Shown here: positions 21,997 through 33,070 of the stretch, piece after piece
How the letters are laid out: each line of letters opens with the position of its first letter
Numbering within the stretch: the stretch's first letter is position 1
DNA from: Linnemannia hyalina
Lineage: Eukaryota; Mortierellomycota; Mortierellomycetes; Mortierellales; Mortierellaceae
Length of the DNA stretch: 64,000 nucleotides
Assembly (NCBI GenBank): GCA_019671135.1
Contig: JAHRHY010000009.1
Span: forward strand, 1,364,001-1,428,000
Direction: 5' to 3'
The notes under the pieces: generated by a model
What the model was told of the DNA's origin: nothing
Databases searched by the model: none
What the model saw: only the letters and a program-made list of their open reading frames with translations
Program-made: the position numbers and the translations under genes

Positions 21997-24900
21997 TTAG
22001 TTATAATATATCTGCTGGTGGCTCTGAGACGACTGCTGAGGCTGGTACTGCTGCTGGTGGTTCTGAGATGGTTGTTGAGAGTACTGCTGAGAAGCACTTC
22101 CACTGCTTCCCCCCATCATTTGTGGCTGTGACGACAATGGGGACGTTCCTGATGATCCGGACTGGTCAGCCGTCGAGTAGAACCCTAATCCAGTACCTCC
22201 CGAAAACGCGTTGCTCCCGACCGAGTACACAGGCAAAGTTTGCTGAGGTGTCGAATGGCTCTGCAGGGGCAAGAACGGTCGGTCCTGCCCTTGCCCTTGA
22301 GATGCAAAGGCGGACACAGACGTCGTCGGGGTCGACAATGACGGGGTGTTGTACTCGAAATGGTAAATCGGCTGTTGAGGCGCAGTGGCAGAGGTGATGT
22401 GACTGGTTGAATTACCATTCACATTGCCCACCATAGACATTCCTGTAAAGGATCCAGATTCTGCTCCTGAGGCAACAACAGATCCTATTCCAGTACCACC
22501 GCCACCTCCCATCATTAATGAAGTGTAATCTCCCGTCTCTGACATCGAGTATCCAGACGACATATTGACGGCCATGGCGTTCGACGCAGGCGCTGGACCA
22601 GCGCTGCCAGAGTAGGAATCCATAGCTCCTCCTGGAAACGATGAGCCGGCATAGTTTCCAGAGTTGGACTGTTGTTGAGGTTGTTGTTGTTGGTGTTGGT
22701 GTTGCTGTTGCTGAGGTGGGTAAGGCTGAGGTTGAGGTTGTTGGACACCTAAACCAGTATTGGCGCGCATTTGTTGTCGTTTCCTGATGATCGTTGGAAG
22801 GTCGTGAGATTTGGGGTTTCCTGACCGCTGTTGATACAACTGCTGCATCTGCTGTTGCTGTTGCTGAAGTGGTGCCGGCTCCACGGATGGTGCCGCCGAA
22901 TAAGCATCTGGACGGGTCCCAGTCGCAGAAAGGAGCCGCTCCTGATTCATAACCAAATTTTGCGTTGCAGCCGCAGCATCCGGCGACGTGGCAAGTCCGC
23001 TGGACATGTTCAGTGCAGCCTGTACACCCAGACACTCCTCGATCAGCTTTTGTTGGATCGCATGCTGATGTTCCTGAAGCGAATCGAGTTCGACGGTAAG
23101 GTACGAGTAAAAGTGCTTGTGCTCCAGATTGTCAAACCGATGCAAAAGTTTCGCAACTCTCGACACCTGGACAGCGCACTGACCCTTGAGGCGCGCCGAG
23201 AAAACAGGGATCGAATCCTTGGCCTTGCCCTTCTGGTTCCGCTTGTCCTTGCTGGTCGTGGCAACCTCCTTCTCCACGATGATCTTGTGATAGATCCGAA
23301 GGCACCATCCCAGTGCAGCGCCAGTGCAGGACAAGTGCGCCCGCTCTGGATATCTGTGCAACAGGATCTCCGCGTAATGAACGATCCGGTCTGCTTCCTG
23401 CGCACACTGGCTTATATTGTCCAAGAGGTCCTGGCGGCGCTTATAGCGCTGTCGTTGTTGCTGGATGGTTTGTTGAAGCTGCGTGTCCTGGGTGGAAGCG
23501 GTCCCCTCCTTGATGACGGAGACTGGTTGGAGCAGATGGGTCCCAGCCGCCAGCATGTTTGGATAGAGCAACAGGACGTTGAGCATGCTGTACACCAGTT
23601 GCAGTCCCAAGGCTCGCCCGTTGACTCGAGGCTCGACGTAATCCAGATTGCTGAGTTGTGGTCTCAATCGCATCGGCAATTCGTCCTTCCACATCTTCAG
23701 AGATAGCAACAGCTCAGCTTCTGAGAACTCGTTGATAAGGACATCCTGAAAGGTGGGTCCGAAAGCAATCGCCTTGCCATCCGTGTCCGTCTCGGCGCCT
23801 TCCGCCCCGATCAACTGGTCCATCTTTTTGAGTCCTGACTGGAAGAATGCATGGATTTTTCGGCCAATCCTCCAGAGATGAATCTCCTTCAGCATGAACC
23901 ATCTTGTCCACAGACCGTCGTCGGTATCGAGTTCCGTGAGTGCTGGGAAAGGCGTCTCCAAGAAATCGTCATCCAACTGACTCAAGTGACCCCTGACAAC
24001 CGTCTGCACAGTGTCGAACATGTACATTCCCCAGAACAACCAGTATCGGGTCTGTAACACAATGGGTTTCGGCATCCATCTCGACGCGTCCACATGGAGC
24101 CCCAAGAACGCGCACTCGCTCACAAGTTTCAGCAGCTCGGCTCGGAGTAATGCCTTGGGGTAAACATAGCAGAGCAGCAGTGCTGCTTGAAGATACACTG
24201 TGGAGTACGTGCTCCGAATGTCATCCAGGTAAGACATCAATCCTACGAAAAAGAAGAAAAGTACGTTTTGTAAATAATTGGACCGTTGCTTTCGATCACA
24301 CCTCAGCACATAACCATTATCCGATTAACATACCAAAGGCGCGCCTAAAGTATCTTGTGCACTGTGCATTGTTGGAAACAGGATCGGTCATCCTCGCAAC
24401 TGGAATCCCCATATTTTCAATCTCAGGATCAAGACGAAGCGCGATTCCTGCAATGACATTGAGCAGCATCCTGGAAGTCTGGTTGGATCGGGTCTGCTTG
24501 GCACGCTCAACAACTAGCCGTGTCATGAAAGGAGGGAACAAGTGTGCGTTCTACGGCCCCCATGTTTGAAAGACAATGTAGTTGTGTGCGTTAGTTGACC
24601 ATTCTTTCACACATGCATAATTAAACAGGCAAAGAAAGAGGCTTAGGTCGATACATACCTGGAAATAGACCTCGATAGACCGTTCAATCTTGGCGACAGA
24701 GGGCAATATCAAGAGTTCCTGGTTTGTTGGGGTTGCTGGTTCGATATAGTTGCGCACCCAAGCAGGATCTTTGGACTGAATGACCATGTCATCGTCCCAC
24801 GAGTTTCCCTCGGGTTTGAGGTTGACCGATCCCGTCTTGCCCCAAAACAAACAAGAGTCATACAGCTTGAGGTCGTTCATAGCTTCCTCCAACTGTGACA

Positions 24901-26600
24901 CGCCTCGATAAGGCGGCAGAGCCCGAATCGAAGGCTGGACACGGGTGTTACTGTTGGCGTTTTTCCGGATCGAGTTTAAATCAAAAATCTTGTTTCCCGA
25001 CGATGCCGACTTTGAGTTTGATGGCGACTGGGTGTTATCTTCCTGATTGTGACCGAGTTGTTCAGAGGAGGTGCCTTGTTTTTCCTGGGTGTTCCCGGTG
25101 TCCTCTGCCGGGGCTGGGCTCACTTCTGGAGAATATTTCTGGTAGAGTTTGGATAATGACAAAGCAAAAACGTTAATCAACAAGAGTACATATCGTTACT
25201 GCCTCGCTCCTTGTCTTTCTTGCCTGCTTTGTTCGTATGTATTATTATGCAAGTATCGTGAACCAATCGATGCTTGTCTGTTCAGCCAATATCCTACAGG
25301 TTTTTTGTCGTTTGTCCGTTACGCCGCCAACTTTCTACAATCGAATGCCCTTGCGTTTATGCAAGTGATCCTGATTGTTCCTTTGCAATAATTCGTTGCC
25401 ACGCCTGTCAACAAACAATAATCTGAAACTTACCAACATGGCAGGCGGGAAGTAAGGAAAGCTGGGAATATTTGGGGATGGACGAAGGAGAGGGGTATCA
25501 ATGCTCGCAGACTGAGGTAGGAGATTGGAGATTGGAGTGTCAGGATAGGAAAGGGGTTGACCGCGTTGCTCCTGCTGCTGTTGGTGTAGTTGCTGTTGTT
25601 GCGTCACCTCCTGGTGCCGTGACAGATGAAATTGAGACGAATCGATGACAGCCCGTGGTGAGCCCGTGGTCGGAGCCGTAACATGATCAGGTACACCTTT
25701 TGGCACGGCTAACATGCCTGCTGACAGTGACCTTTGAGACTGTTGCGTTGGATGAGGCTCGATGGGCGGTGACCGTAACGGGTACTGGGATTGGTACCCT
25801 GGTAATTGCTGATGTGCCTGTTGCTGTCCTTGTGGCTGTGGTAATTGCTGGTAGGGTTCCTGTTGGCTGCCAAGAGACTGTGGTCTTAATTGGCTTCCCT
25901 GTTGAGAGTCCAATTGGGGAGCGTTCAATAGTCCTGAGGGCTGGTCGCGGTATGGCTGTTGCTGGGATGGGTATGACTGCTGGTTCTGGTAATGGCGCAA
26001 TGGGGAGGTGAGTGGCTGTATTGCCTGCGTCTGGGATTGATGCAGCCCTTGTTGTTGTTGTTGTTGTTGCTGTTGTTGGTGCTGTTGCTGTAGGGGCGAA
26101 CGTTGTGTGTGAGGCCCCAGATCAAGACGTTGTACTTGTTGCTGCCCATAATGAAACGGATGTTGCTCCTGCCTAAATTGCTGTGGCTGTTGCCCCTGTC
26201 TAAACTGCTGCGGCTGCGGCTGTTGTTGCTGATGCTGTTGCGATGGATGTTGATGCTGTTGCTGGAGAACCGATCTGAGGGCCATGGTCTGACTCCATTG
26301 GTACTCTTCCACTTGATCCAGATATTGCGCCTGGATCTCCTCCTCCGAGAACTCTCTGGCACGCTTGTGAAGTTGGTGATCCTGTTGATGTGTATCCAGA
26401 AGGAACGAATAGTCGCTGCTTGCAGCGCTGTCAAAGGTCATTGGCAGACCATTGTTATTATTGCCGCTGTTACTGTTACTGCCTGGAAAGCCATTATGGG
26501 TTAGCCCTGTGACTCCTCCAGCCGACGACGAGGCGTAAGATGTTGGGAAGAGTGAGGTTGCCAATGAATCGGCAACGCCTGCTTCTTCTGTCGTGAGCAT
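21997..26600 (-). CDS. Fungal-specific transcription factor domain protein
   Basis: Four exons: 25434-26600, 24659-25138, 24334-24550 and 21997-24242, joined in phases 0, 0 and 1 at GTAAGT, GTATGT and GTATGT donors. The product is about 1369 aa. The N-terminal 390 residues are Gln-rich and disordered. The middle (about 530-900) has the hallmarks of the fungal transcription factor regulatory domain: VYFQNAHLFPPFMTRL across a splice junction, then YLQAALLLCYVYPK, a LHVDASRW segment and RYWLFWGMYMFDT. The C-terminal 350 residues are again rich in Gln, Ser and Gly. No Zn2Cys6 cluster is visible in the predicted protein or in the upstream DNA I scanned, so DNA binding is unproven. An AG acceptor at about 26691 keeps the frame open, so an unseen upstream exon remains possible. 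It is divergent from the gene at 27977. Confidence 0.82.
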
Positions 26601-27976
26601 GATGGGTGGGAAATAGACGATTGGTATCTCTGGTCTTGTAAGGAGAGCTCCGGATCTTTTCCGGGATTGGAGCCAATGGAGGGATGCTAGGTACAGAATC
26701 ATAAAAAAAAAGTTCAATGGGATATTAGTGGGTGCCGCCAGAAGGTTCAATTGAAGGCGGTGCTGTTGTGGAGTAATTGATGCTGAAAAATACCTGCTGG
26801 TTGGTTAGTCTGACTGACAGAGGTGCAGGATACTTAAGGTCAGTTCTAGTGAAAGAGAAACAACGACGCCAGTTGATGTTAGTCAACTTTCTTTCCATGC
26901 AAGAGAGAGTGAAAGAGATGCAACTTTGTCTGCAATGGGGCGGAGCAAGACCACGTTTTGAACGTATGGAACACAAAGAAGGGCTCTGTCCATGCCACGC
27001 TTCTCTTTGTTTTGTGGATGTTTTTCCGTTGGGTTGCTTGTTGATGGGGAGGATCAACTTTGCTGCGAAGGTAGGTGTGATGACAGATGTTGGTTTCATT
27101 TGGTGGCGGTGATATGTGTGTGTGTGTGTGTATGTGTATGTGTGCAAGCTACCTTTTTGGCGGAGAGGAGCAAGCGCAAACCCTGAACAGGAGAAGTTGT
27201 GCGTGGGGAGAGGAGGAGGAGAAGGAGGAGGAGGGGGAAGGCTGTCTATCAATGAGAAGATGGAGGGTTTGTTTGTTGTTTGTTGTTATTGTTGCCTCTT
27301 TTTGCAAGGTTGAGTTGACGAGAGCAAGTGGGAGAGCGAAGGGGGAAAGGGGAGAAGGGAGGGAGAGGGAGAGAGATAAAGTTGGACAGGACGACGAGAA
27401 GAGAAGAGATAGAGAGAGATAGAGAGAGAGAGTGTGTGTGTGGCTCAGCGAAGAAGACACAACGACAATGCACTTACGAATCGGGCAGATTGAAGTGTTC
27501 CAGGCCAAGGAACAGAAAAAGGCAAAAGAAGGGCAAACGACAGCTCCTTCTTTCTTCCCCTGGTCGCTTGGTGCTGGGCTGGGTAAAATTAAAAAAAAGG
27601 CTCAAAGGACGGTAAGCAGCTGGTCAACGTCTTCTGCTCTTCTTTGTTTCTTCATTTCACAACTCATATCGGACATTATTATTGTAGTGTGTGCCCAAGA
27701 GAGGGGTTGGGAAAAGAAGAGCAAAGAACGGCCACCACTTTTATTACTTCTGATGTACTGGTACTGTACAACGAACGACATGTAAACTACCATCCACCAG
27801 GGAACAATCAAACGATCTCTCGTAAGAAATATCACGCCCATGCGGCACGTGCAAGTTTATCACGCAAAATAGAACCTCATGTCCTCCCGTCTGCACACTA
27901 ACCTTCTTCCTTACTTTCTTTCCTTCTTCCTCAACGTCAACGGCAGGCTCATCCTCTCACATCACTCTCCTCTCCC
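26601..27976. other. Divergent intergenic region with purine and TG repeats
   Basis: A shared upstream region between the transcription factor (minus) and the polyprenol-reductase-like gene (plus). A TG repeat lies near 27117-27142 and long AG/GGA-rich tracts at 27200-27440. No Zn2Cys6 motif or other gene was found. Confidence 0.55.
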
Positions 27977-29266
27977 ATGCCAACCATGGCATCAGCACTC
28001 TACCGATTCCTTCTTCAAGACGGACTCACCTCACCCGTTTCCTCATTCGCAACCCTCAACCAGATCTACTTTGCCCTCGCAACGACCTCCGTCCTCGCCG
28101 CCGCTACTCTACCCTTTTTACGCGCTTCCGTCCTCTCCTACGGCAAACTGGATTCTACCCCCTCTGCCTCATCCACAAAATCAACCACGAAGAACCCTTC
28201 AACCCCTCACGGCAATTGGATCAAGACCATCAAGAGTTTACAAGTCCCAAAAGTCTGGTTCTCTCACTTCTATGTTTATGCTACCTTCTGGATGCTCTAC
28301 TGCACCTTTGATCTCTGGGTTTACTCCTCCCCGGCCGTCGTCTTCCCCCCAACCTCAATCTCATATTCAACAAAAACTACAGTTATCCGAAGCATGCCTG
28401 CCATCCTGACCTCCACGCGCCACTATTGGAGTCTCTTGACCTTGCTCAACTACCTCGGGATCATGCCAGCGCACATCCCTCCCTTCGCTTCGGCACACCA
28501 CTCAGCAACGACAACAAACGAACCATTCATCGTTCAAGCATGGACCCCTCCACCTCACGTCTTGCTCACCATGGCCTGTTATTTCCTTCAAGTCATCCGT
28601 CGCTGGTACGAGTCCTGGTTTGTCGAGCGACCTTCCGTCGCGGCTAAGATTCATGTCACACACTACATTGTCGGGATTACTTTCTACTCTGCGATGGCTC
28701 CCTCTACATGGATCGACGCTTACGAGGCTTGGATCGAACAGGGTGCAGCAACTGGCCCAGCAGGGAGCATCACAGCAACATCGGCAGTGCCTCCACAAGA
28801 TTCGATGCTCTTTGGACTCAATGGGCAGTGTCTTCTCGGATTGATGGTGTTCGTCTGGGCAAGCTGGCACCAATATAACTGCCACGTCATCCTCGCCAAT
28901 CTTCGCCCTAAACCTGTGAGGAAAGAAGACAACCCCAAGAGTCAGGATTACAAGATTCCCTTTGGAGACTGGTTCCAATATATGGTGGCACCCCATTACT
29001 CGGCCGAGATGTTGATCTACCTGAGTTTGTACCTCATGGCATCATCGTCGCCCTTGACCGCCAACTCTTCGACAGCGCCGACATTGTTGTGTGCCTGGGG
29101 ATGGGTGGTTGTTAACTTGGGCATTGTTGCAAGGGAGACAGATCAGTGGTACAGAACCCGCTTTGGAGACCGGTATGCTGCCATTGGATCTCCTGTTGGC
29201 GCAGCAAAGGCCTCTCGATCAGGACGAGGTGCAAGGCGATACATCCTGATTCCCTTTGTCTACTGA
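27977..29266 (+). CDS. DFG10: Polyprenol reductase / steroid 5-alpha-reductase family
   Basis: An intronless 429 aa multi-pass membrane protein. Its C-terminus is diagnostic of the steroid 5-alpha-reductase superfamily: a WFQYMVAPHYSAEMLIY segment (about residues 333-349), then WYRTRFGDRYA and the terminal ILIPFVY. Other hydrophobic helices include WFSHFYVYATFWMLY and LLGLMVFVWASWHQYNCH. The family closest in shape is SRD5A3/Dfg10. These ER proteins act in the reduction of polyprenol to dolichol and so supply the lipid carrier for N-glycosylation. Assignment to that subgroup rather than another reductase is by motif resemblance. Two nearby ATGs (27977 and 27986) are possible starts. An AATAAA lies 24 nt after the stop. 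Confidence 0.85.
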   Translation: MPTMASALYRFLLQDGLTSPVSSFATLNQIYFALATTSVLAAATLPFLRASVLSYGKLDSTPSASSTKSTTKNPSTPHGNWIKTIKSLQVPKVWFSHFYVYATFWMLYCTFDLWVYSSPAVVFPPTSISYSTKTTVIRSMPAILTSTRHYWSLLTLLNYLGIMPAHIPPFASAHHSATTTNEPFIVQAWTPPPHVLLTMACYFLQVIRRWYESWFVERPSVAAKIHVTHYIVGITFYSAMAPSTWIDAYEAWIEQGAATGPAGSITATSAVPPQDSMLFGLNGQCLLGLMVFVWASWHQYNCHVILANLRPKPVRKEDNPKSQDYKIPFGDWFQYMVAPHYSAEMLIYLSLYLMASSSPLTANSSTAPTLLCAWGWVVVNLGIVARETDQWYRTRFGDRYAAIGSPVGAAKASRSGRGARRYILIPFVY

Positions 29267-29289
29267 TCTCTACGGATCGACTGATCTCT

Positions 29290-29295
29290 AATAAA
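29290..29295 (+). terminator. AATAAA polyadenylation signal
   Basis: A consensus signal 24 nt downstream of the stop codon of the polyprenol-reductase-like gene. Confidence 0.6.
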
Positions 29296-29456
29296 CATGT
29301 ACAGAACAGTATCAATCACAAAGATAAGATAACAATTGCGGATCAAATTCTATCAGTCTCACGTCTATATATGGTCAACGCGAAGTACGCGTTGTGGCGT
29401 CAAAAGAACCATGGTGTGTTGTCTTTGCTTGGCAAACACATCTCGATTGAGCACAA

Positions 29457-31166
29457 GTGCTCTTCCTCTTAACCCAACTCGAGCCGGTCCTTGAGTATAG
29501 TTTAGCAAAGTCGATCGAAAAAAACGCCTTTCGTCGTCAAGACTTCATGCCCTTTTCTTGCCCAACACGTACCCCTCGGTACGATCGCTTCATGTCGAAG
29601 GGACTTGACAGGTTCTATCTCTCCGACTGTTTTCTGGATTACCAGAAATATCTCCAAAGAACAGGAACCGACGCGTCCTCTACTAATACTAGTGTGTCCA
29701 TTCCTACTTGGCTGCCACCCCCGAACAATATGGAATTTTCTGTGATTCCTTTGATGCCGATGTCGCAATTGAAAGAGCTATCCATCGATGTAGGCTCCAG
29801 AAGACGACGACCACCACTTCTCCCTCTTTCATCTTACGTTCCAGAACTGTACCGCCCTCTTCTCCCAAGTGTGTTGGATGTTGCAACTGAGCCCCGCGTC
29901 TGGTTAAGCTGCCTGTGAGGTCGTTGCCGACAATGAGCGCTCAGAAGGTCCTGTCCATGGCCAGGATCATAGCAATGATGTCGACATTGAAGGCGCTAGA
30001 CCTGGGGATCTTCCTTAACGACATCTCAGAACTCCATGGAATGGTTCCGCATCTGGGCAGACTTTTTTTTTTTTTTTTTTTTTTTTGCAGAAAACCTCCG
30101 TCGTCGTTGCTAAAAGGTTTGCGTTCTCTGTGGGCTACATGGCAACTTGGAAGTAAACGAGGGTGATGGGTATGTTTGTGGTGTGTGCTGAGTTGATTGT
30201 GGATCCGCCTGAGAGACAAGATGTGTTGCCTGCGTTGACCGAGTTGGAGTTGTCGGATACAACCTTTTCCGACGCTATCATCCCCAGTGAACAAACGACA
30301 TTCAGGAAGTTCTGGAACACTGCCCTAATCTCGACAAGATCTCCTTCGATCGCCTCGACTATTGGGTCGACGAGCATGAGCTGGTGAGTGTTCGCCCAAA
30401 GTGTTGTTCCAGCTGAAGAGGGTCACTCATGACACAAGCATTTCACCCAGGAATGACTTTTTGTACAGCCTGATGGCGAATATGCCCCCGGGTCAGGTGG
30501 AAGAGGTCGAGTGCAAGAGGTATTGTCGTGAGCCGGATATCACTGGACCGCCACCAGTCTTCCTCCAACACTCAACCTCTCTCCGACCGATCTTATTCGA
30601 CAACTGTGGCGTGCTCCAAAGGTCGGTCCGTTGGATTGGTGCTTGCAGAATGCGTTGGTCTGGAGGAGCTGTAGCTTTGTCCAAAGGGGATAGGCCAGGC
30701 CTCGCTCATGTATTTGGAGGATGCCGTCGCCTCTATGCCTTGGGCGTGCTCCTGGCTTCAACATCTCTCATTCGCCATCCAAGGGGCTTTATTCCTAGAG
30801 ATCTCGAATACTGGAGATCAGGACAGGTGCCCGGCTGCAACTGGATACCGGATCCCATAGCTGTTTGGGAGGTGACGGTCCAGTTCGCATTAATGGGGCG
30901 CCTCTATCAGCAGATTGGTTCGTTGACAGAACTCAGGCGGTTGAATTTGAGGTCGCTCGCCGCATTTGGAGTCAGGACCAAGGTCGATGATCAAGACTAC
31001 CGGTACAACCTGTTTTCGGGCTTGATGAGCTTGGCAGATGATGAGATGGGTCGGCAGGGCTGCTTGGGGCTGCTTGGTGGACTGAGTAAAGCTGCAAGAG
31101 CTTCGTGAGTCTATTCAGGCGGCCGTTGGGGAGGGTATGTGGGGGCGGTTGGGTGGGCAGAAGTGA
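29457..31166 (+). pseudogene. Decayed F-box/LRR-type gene, 5'-truncated, many frameshifts
   Basis: Protein-like LRR fragments run in order but in changing frames: MSQLKELSIDVGSR, then LPTMSAQKVLSMARII and LKALDLGIFLNDISELH. A 24-T run (30063-30086) interrupts the sequence. LPALTELELSDTTFSDA follows, then LEHCPNLDKISFDRLDYW after a frameshift, VECKRYCREPDI, a PWACSWLQHLSFAIQG piece, LYQQIGSLTELRRLNLRSL, and finally LQELRESIQAAVGEGMW in yet another frame, ending at a TGA at 31164. The LEHCPNLDKI and W..C..L..LSF patterns are typical of fungal F-box/LRR substrate adaptors. The N-terminal F-box itself is missing. At least five frame changes without introns make a functional gene very unlikely. 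Confidence 0.7.
30063..30086. repeat. Homopolymer of 24 T inside the pseudogene
   Basis: Twenty-four consecutive T, followed by GCAG, lie within the LRR pseudogene right after a codon run for HLGRLF. It is either a slippage expansion or the tail of a small insertion. Confidence 0.9.
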
Positions 31167-31630
31167 GATGGATACACGGCTAACTAGCCGAATCTGCGAG
31201 CCAGCGAGTTTTATGGTAAGAGGGACGAGGTAGGGGAACGCTTTCCTACGGGATCACCGTCGACGATGGAATCTGGACTTTTGTGGCTACTAGACCTTTT
31301 CACGTAGGAAAAATTTGTCCCAGATAATAGATATCATTGGTTTTGATTGAAAAGAAATGTCTTCGAACAGTTCCACGCACGAGGAGTATTAATTTCGTTC
31401 GCATTTTACAACGCGGTAAAAAAAACCATACCAACTGCACCAGGGCCAATACTTCGTGTTTTGTCCTGCTCACATCATGTTCCATGTTAAAGTTGTCTTG
31501 TAACCCCAGATCTAAATCCCGTCCTTTAGCACAATTGCTCGTGGTCGCTGATTGTTTGTTTGTTGTGTTTATTGCTTCGGTCTCGTCCCGGATCGATAAC
31601 ATCCAGGGTTCCACGTGAAGCACCGCTTTT
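31167..31630. other. Intergenic, convergent 3' regions
   Basis: No gene. It includes an AATAAA for the minus strand at 31568-31573, 58 nt past the Dib1 stop codon. Confidence 0.6.
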
Positions 31631-32240
31631 CTAGTACTTGTACTTTGTCGAGTAATCCTTGGGCGAAACAACAAGACCACGTCCCTTTCTCGCACCACGA
31701 AAGACCGTCTCGACAATATCGATCAACTCCTGTTTACTATCCAGCGACCAATTGATCTTGTTGTTGTTTCCTGTCCCGAGATCGACCATGATATGTTTGT
31801 TGCGGAAGAAGAACATGGTCGTGCAGGGGTCGTACAGCTCGTACATCTTGTTGAAATCGGGCACTTCGGTGATATCGACCAGGTAAATGACGGCAAAGTT
31901 CTTGATCTTTTCGGCGACAGAGTAGAGGAGTTCGTCCATTTGCATGCAGGTCGGGTCCCAGTCGGTTCCGAACCGGAGGATGACGACACGGTCTTCTTCG
32001 GAGAGGATTGCTTGGTCAACTTGCCAGCCGTTTGTCAAATGTGGCAGGAAATAGGACTATTTTGATTGAAGGGAATGAAGAAGGTGAGGGTTAATGACAT
32101 TGAATGTTAGGATATGACACAAAAGCAAAGACACTTGACATTCAACAGTGTCGTTCAAAATGGTGGCGTATTTTTCCTGGAAAGAAAAAGGGAAGATGGT
32201 TGAAGAACATTAAGACGAGGTGAGATTCCTTACGCACCAT
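31631..32240 (-). CDS. DIB1: U5 snRNP 15 kDa protein Dib1/Dim1 (TXNL4A)
   Basis: A thioredoxin-fold component of the U5 snRNP and U4/U6.U5 tri-snRNP, essential for pre-mRNA splicing. Two exons: 32238-32240, consisting only of the ATG, and 31631-32056. They are joined in phase 0 through a 181-nt intron with donor GTGCGT and acceptor ATAG. The spliced product is exactly 142 aa, the usual family length. It begins MSYFLPHLTNGWQVDQAI and contains the family signatures FGTDWDPTCMQMDE, YLVDITEVPDFNKMYELYD and MFFFRNKHIMVDLGTGNNN, ending in SPKDYSTKYKY. Without the intron the frame hits a TAG just before SYFLPHL, so a spliced initiator codon is required. Confidence 0.95.
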
Positions 32241-32977
32241 GGTCGAGCTTTATATGAAGTGGGGAAGCTTTTCTTAGAAGGATGTGAAGTTGTCGGTTGG
32301 TTGGTGAGAGCGTTGTTGAAGCTGTTCGTTGTTGAGGAGGTGGTTGTTTAAGTAATGGAAGAAAGTGAAGCAGATGCGTTGTTTGAGGCGAAGTGGTTAA
32401 GAAAAAAAAAAAAAAGAGCCACGCTCTAAAGCTTTGCTTCAGAGGGCCAGGTCAATAGGGTGGCTTAGTAGGTAATTTCAGCAATCGATCTATTTGATTG
32501 ATTCCCCACAGATTGGGCAGACAGACAGACAGAGAGAGAGAGGCCACTTTGTCGGCGTTCGACTCTGGTTGCTCTTGAGACTTTCGCCCAGGGTAAGTCA
32601 ATAGTTTAACAACAGCCATCATTTGTTTATTTCTCGTTCTCTTCGAGACGCATCATCCCCGGCTTCTCATCATCATCTCCCTCTCTGGTACCCGGCAACC
32701 CCTTTCTCCTCCCCTCTTACTTGCTGTCTTTCACTGCTGCTGCCTTATTGTAACGAATCGACTCACTTGTCCATCATCCCACCCCCTTGACCACATTCCC
32801 CCTGACATTCAGTCTATGACCTTATTCTCACCTCTTTCACCCTTTCACCGATACGATACCAATTTTATAGCCTCACAAGACACTTCCGCCATCTCTTCTC
32901 CTCTCTCTTCTCTCCACTCTCTCCATCTTCTCATCCTCCTTCTGTAACTGTAACACATCACCAACAGTACAAAGCCA

Positions 32978-33015
<38 letters not shown>

Positions 33016-33070
33016 GCAAGGACCACACAGCTACATACAACTATCTCCGGACAACAGCCCCGATACGACC
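32241..33070. other. Divergent promoter region, DIB1 / glycosyltransferase
   Basis: A pyrimidine-rich leader of the plus-strand gene occupies about 32600-33070. It ends in a perfect CAA microsatellite (about 12 units, 32981-33015) shortly before the ATG at 33071. Confidence 0.6.
32981..33015. repeat. CAA microsatellite in a 5' leader
   Basis: About twelve CAA units, 55 nt upstream of the glycosyltransferase ATG, so likely within its untranslated leader. Confidence 0.9.

Noticed and set aside
22831..23706. Plus-strand open frame of about 291 codons
   Set aside because: Antisense shadow of the transcription-factor exon, Leu/Arg-rich with no recognisable domain.
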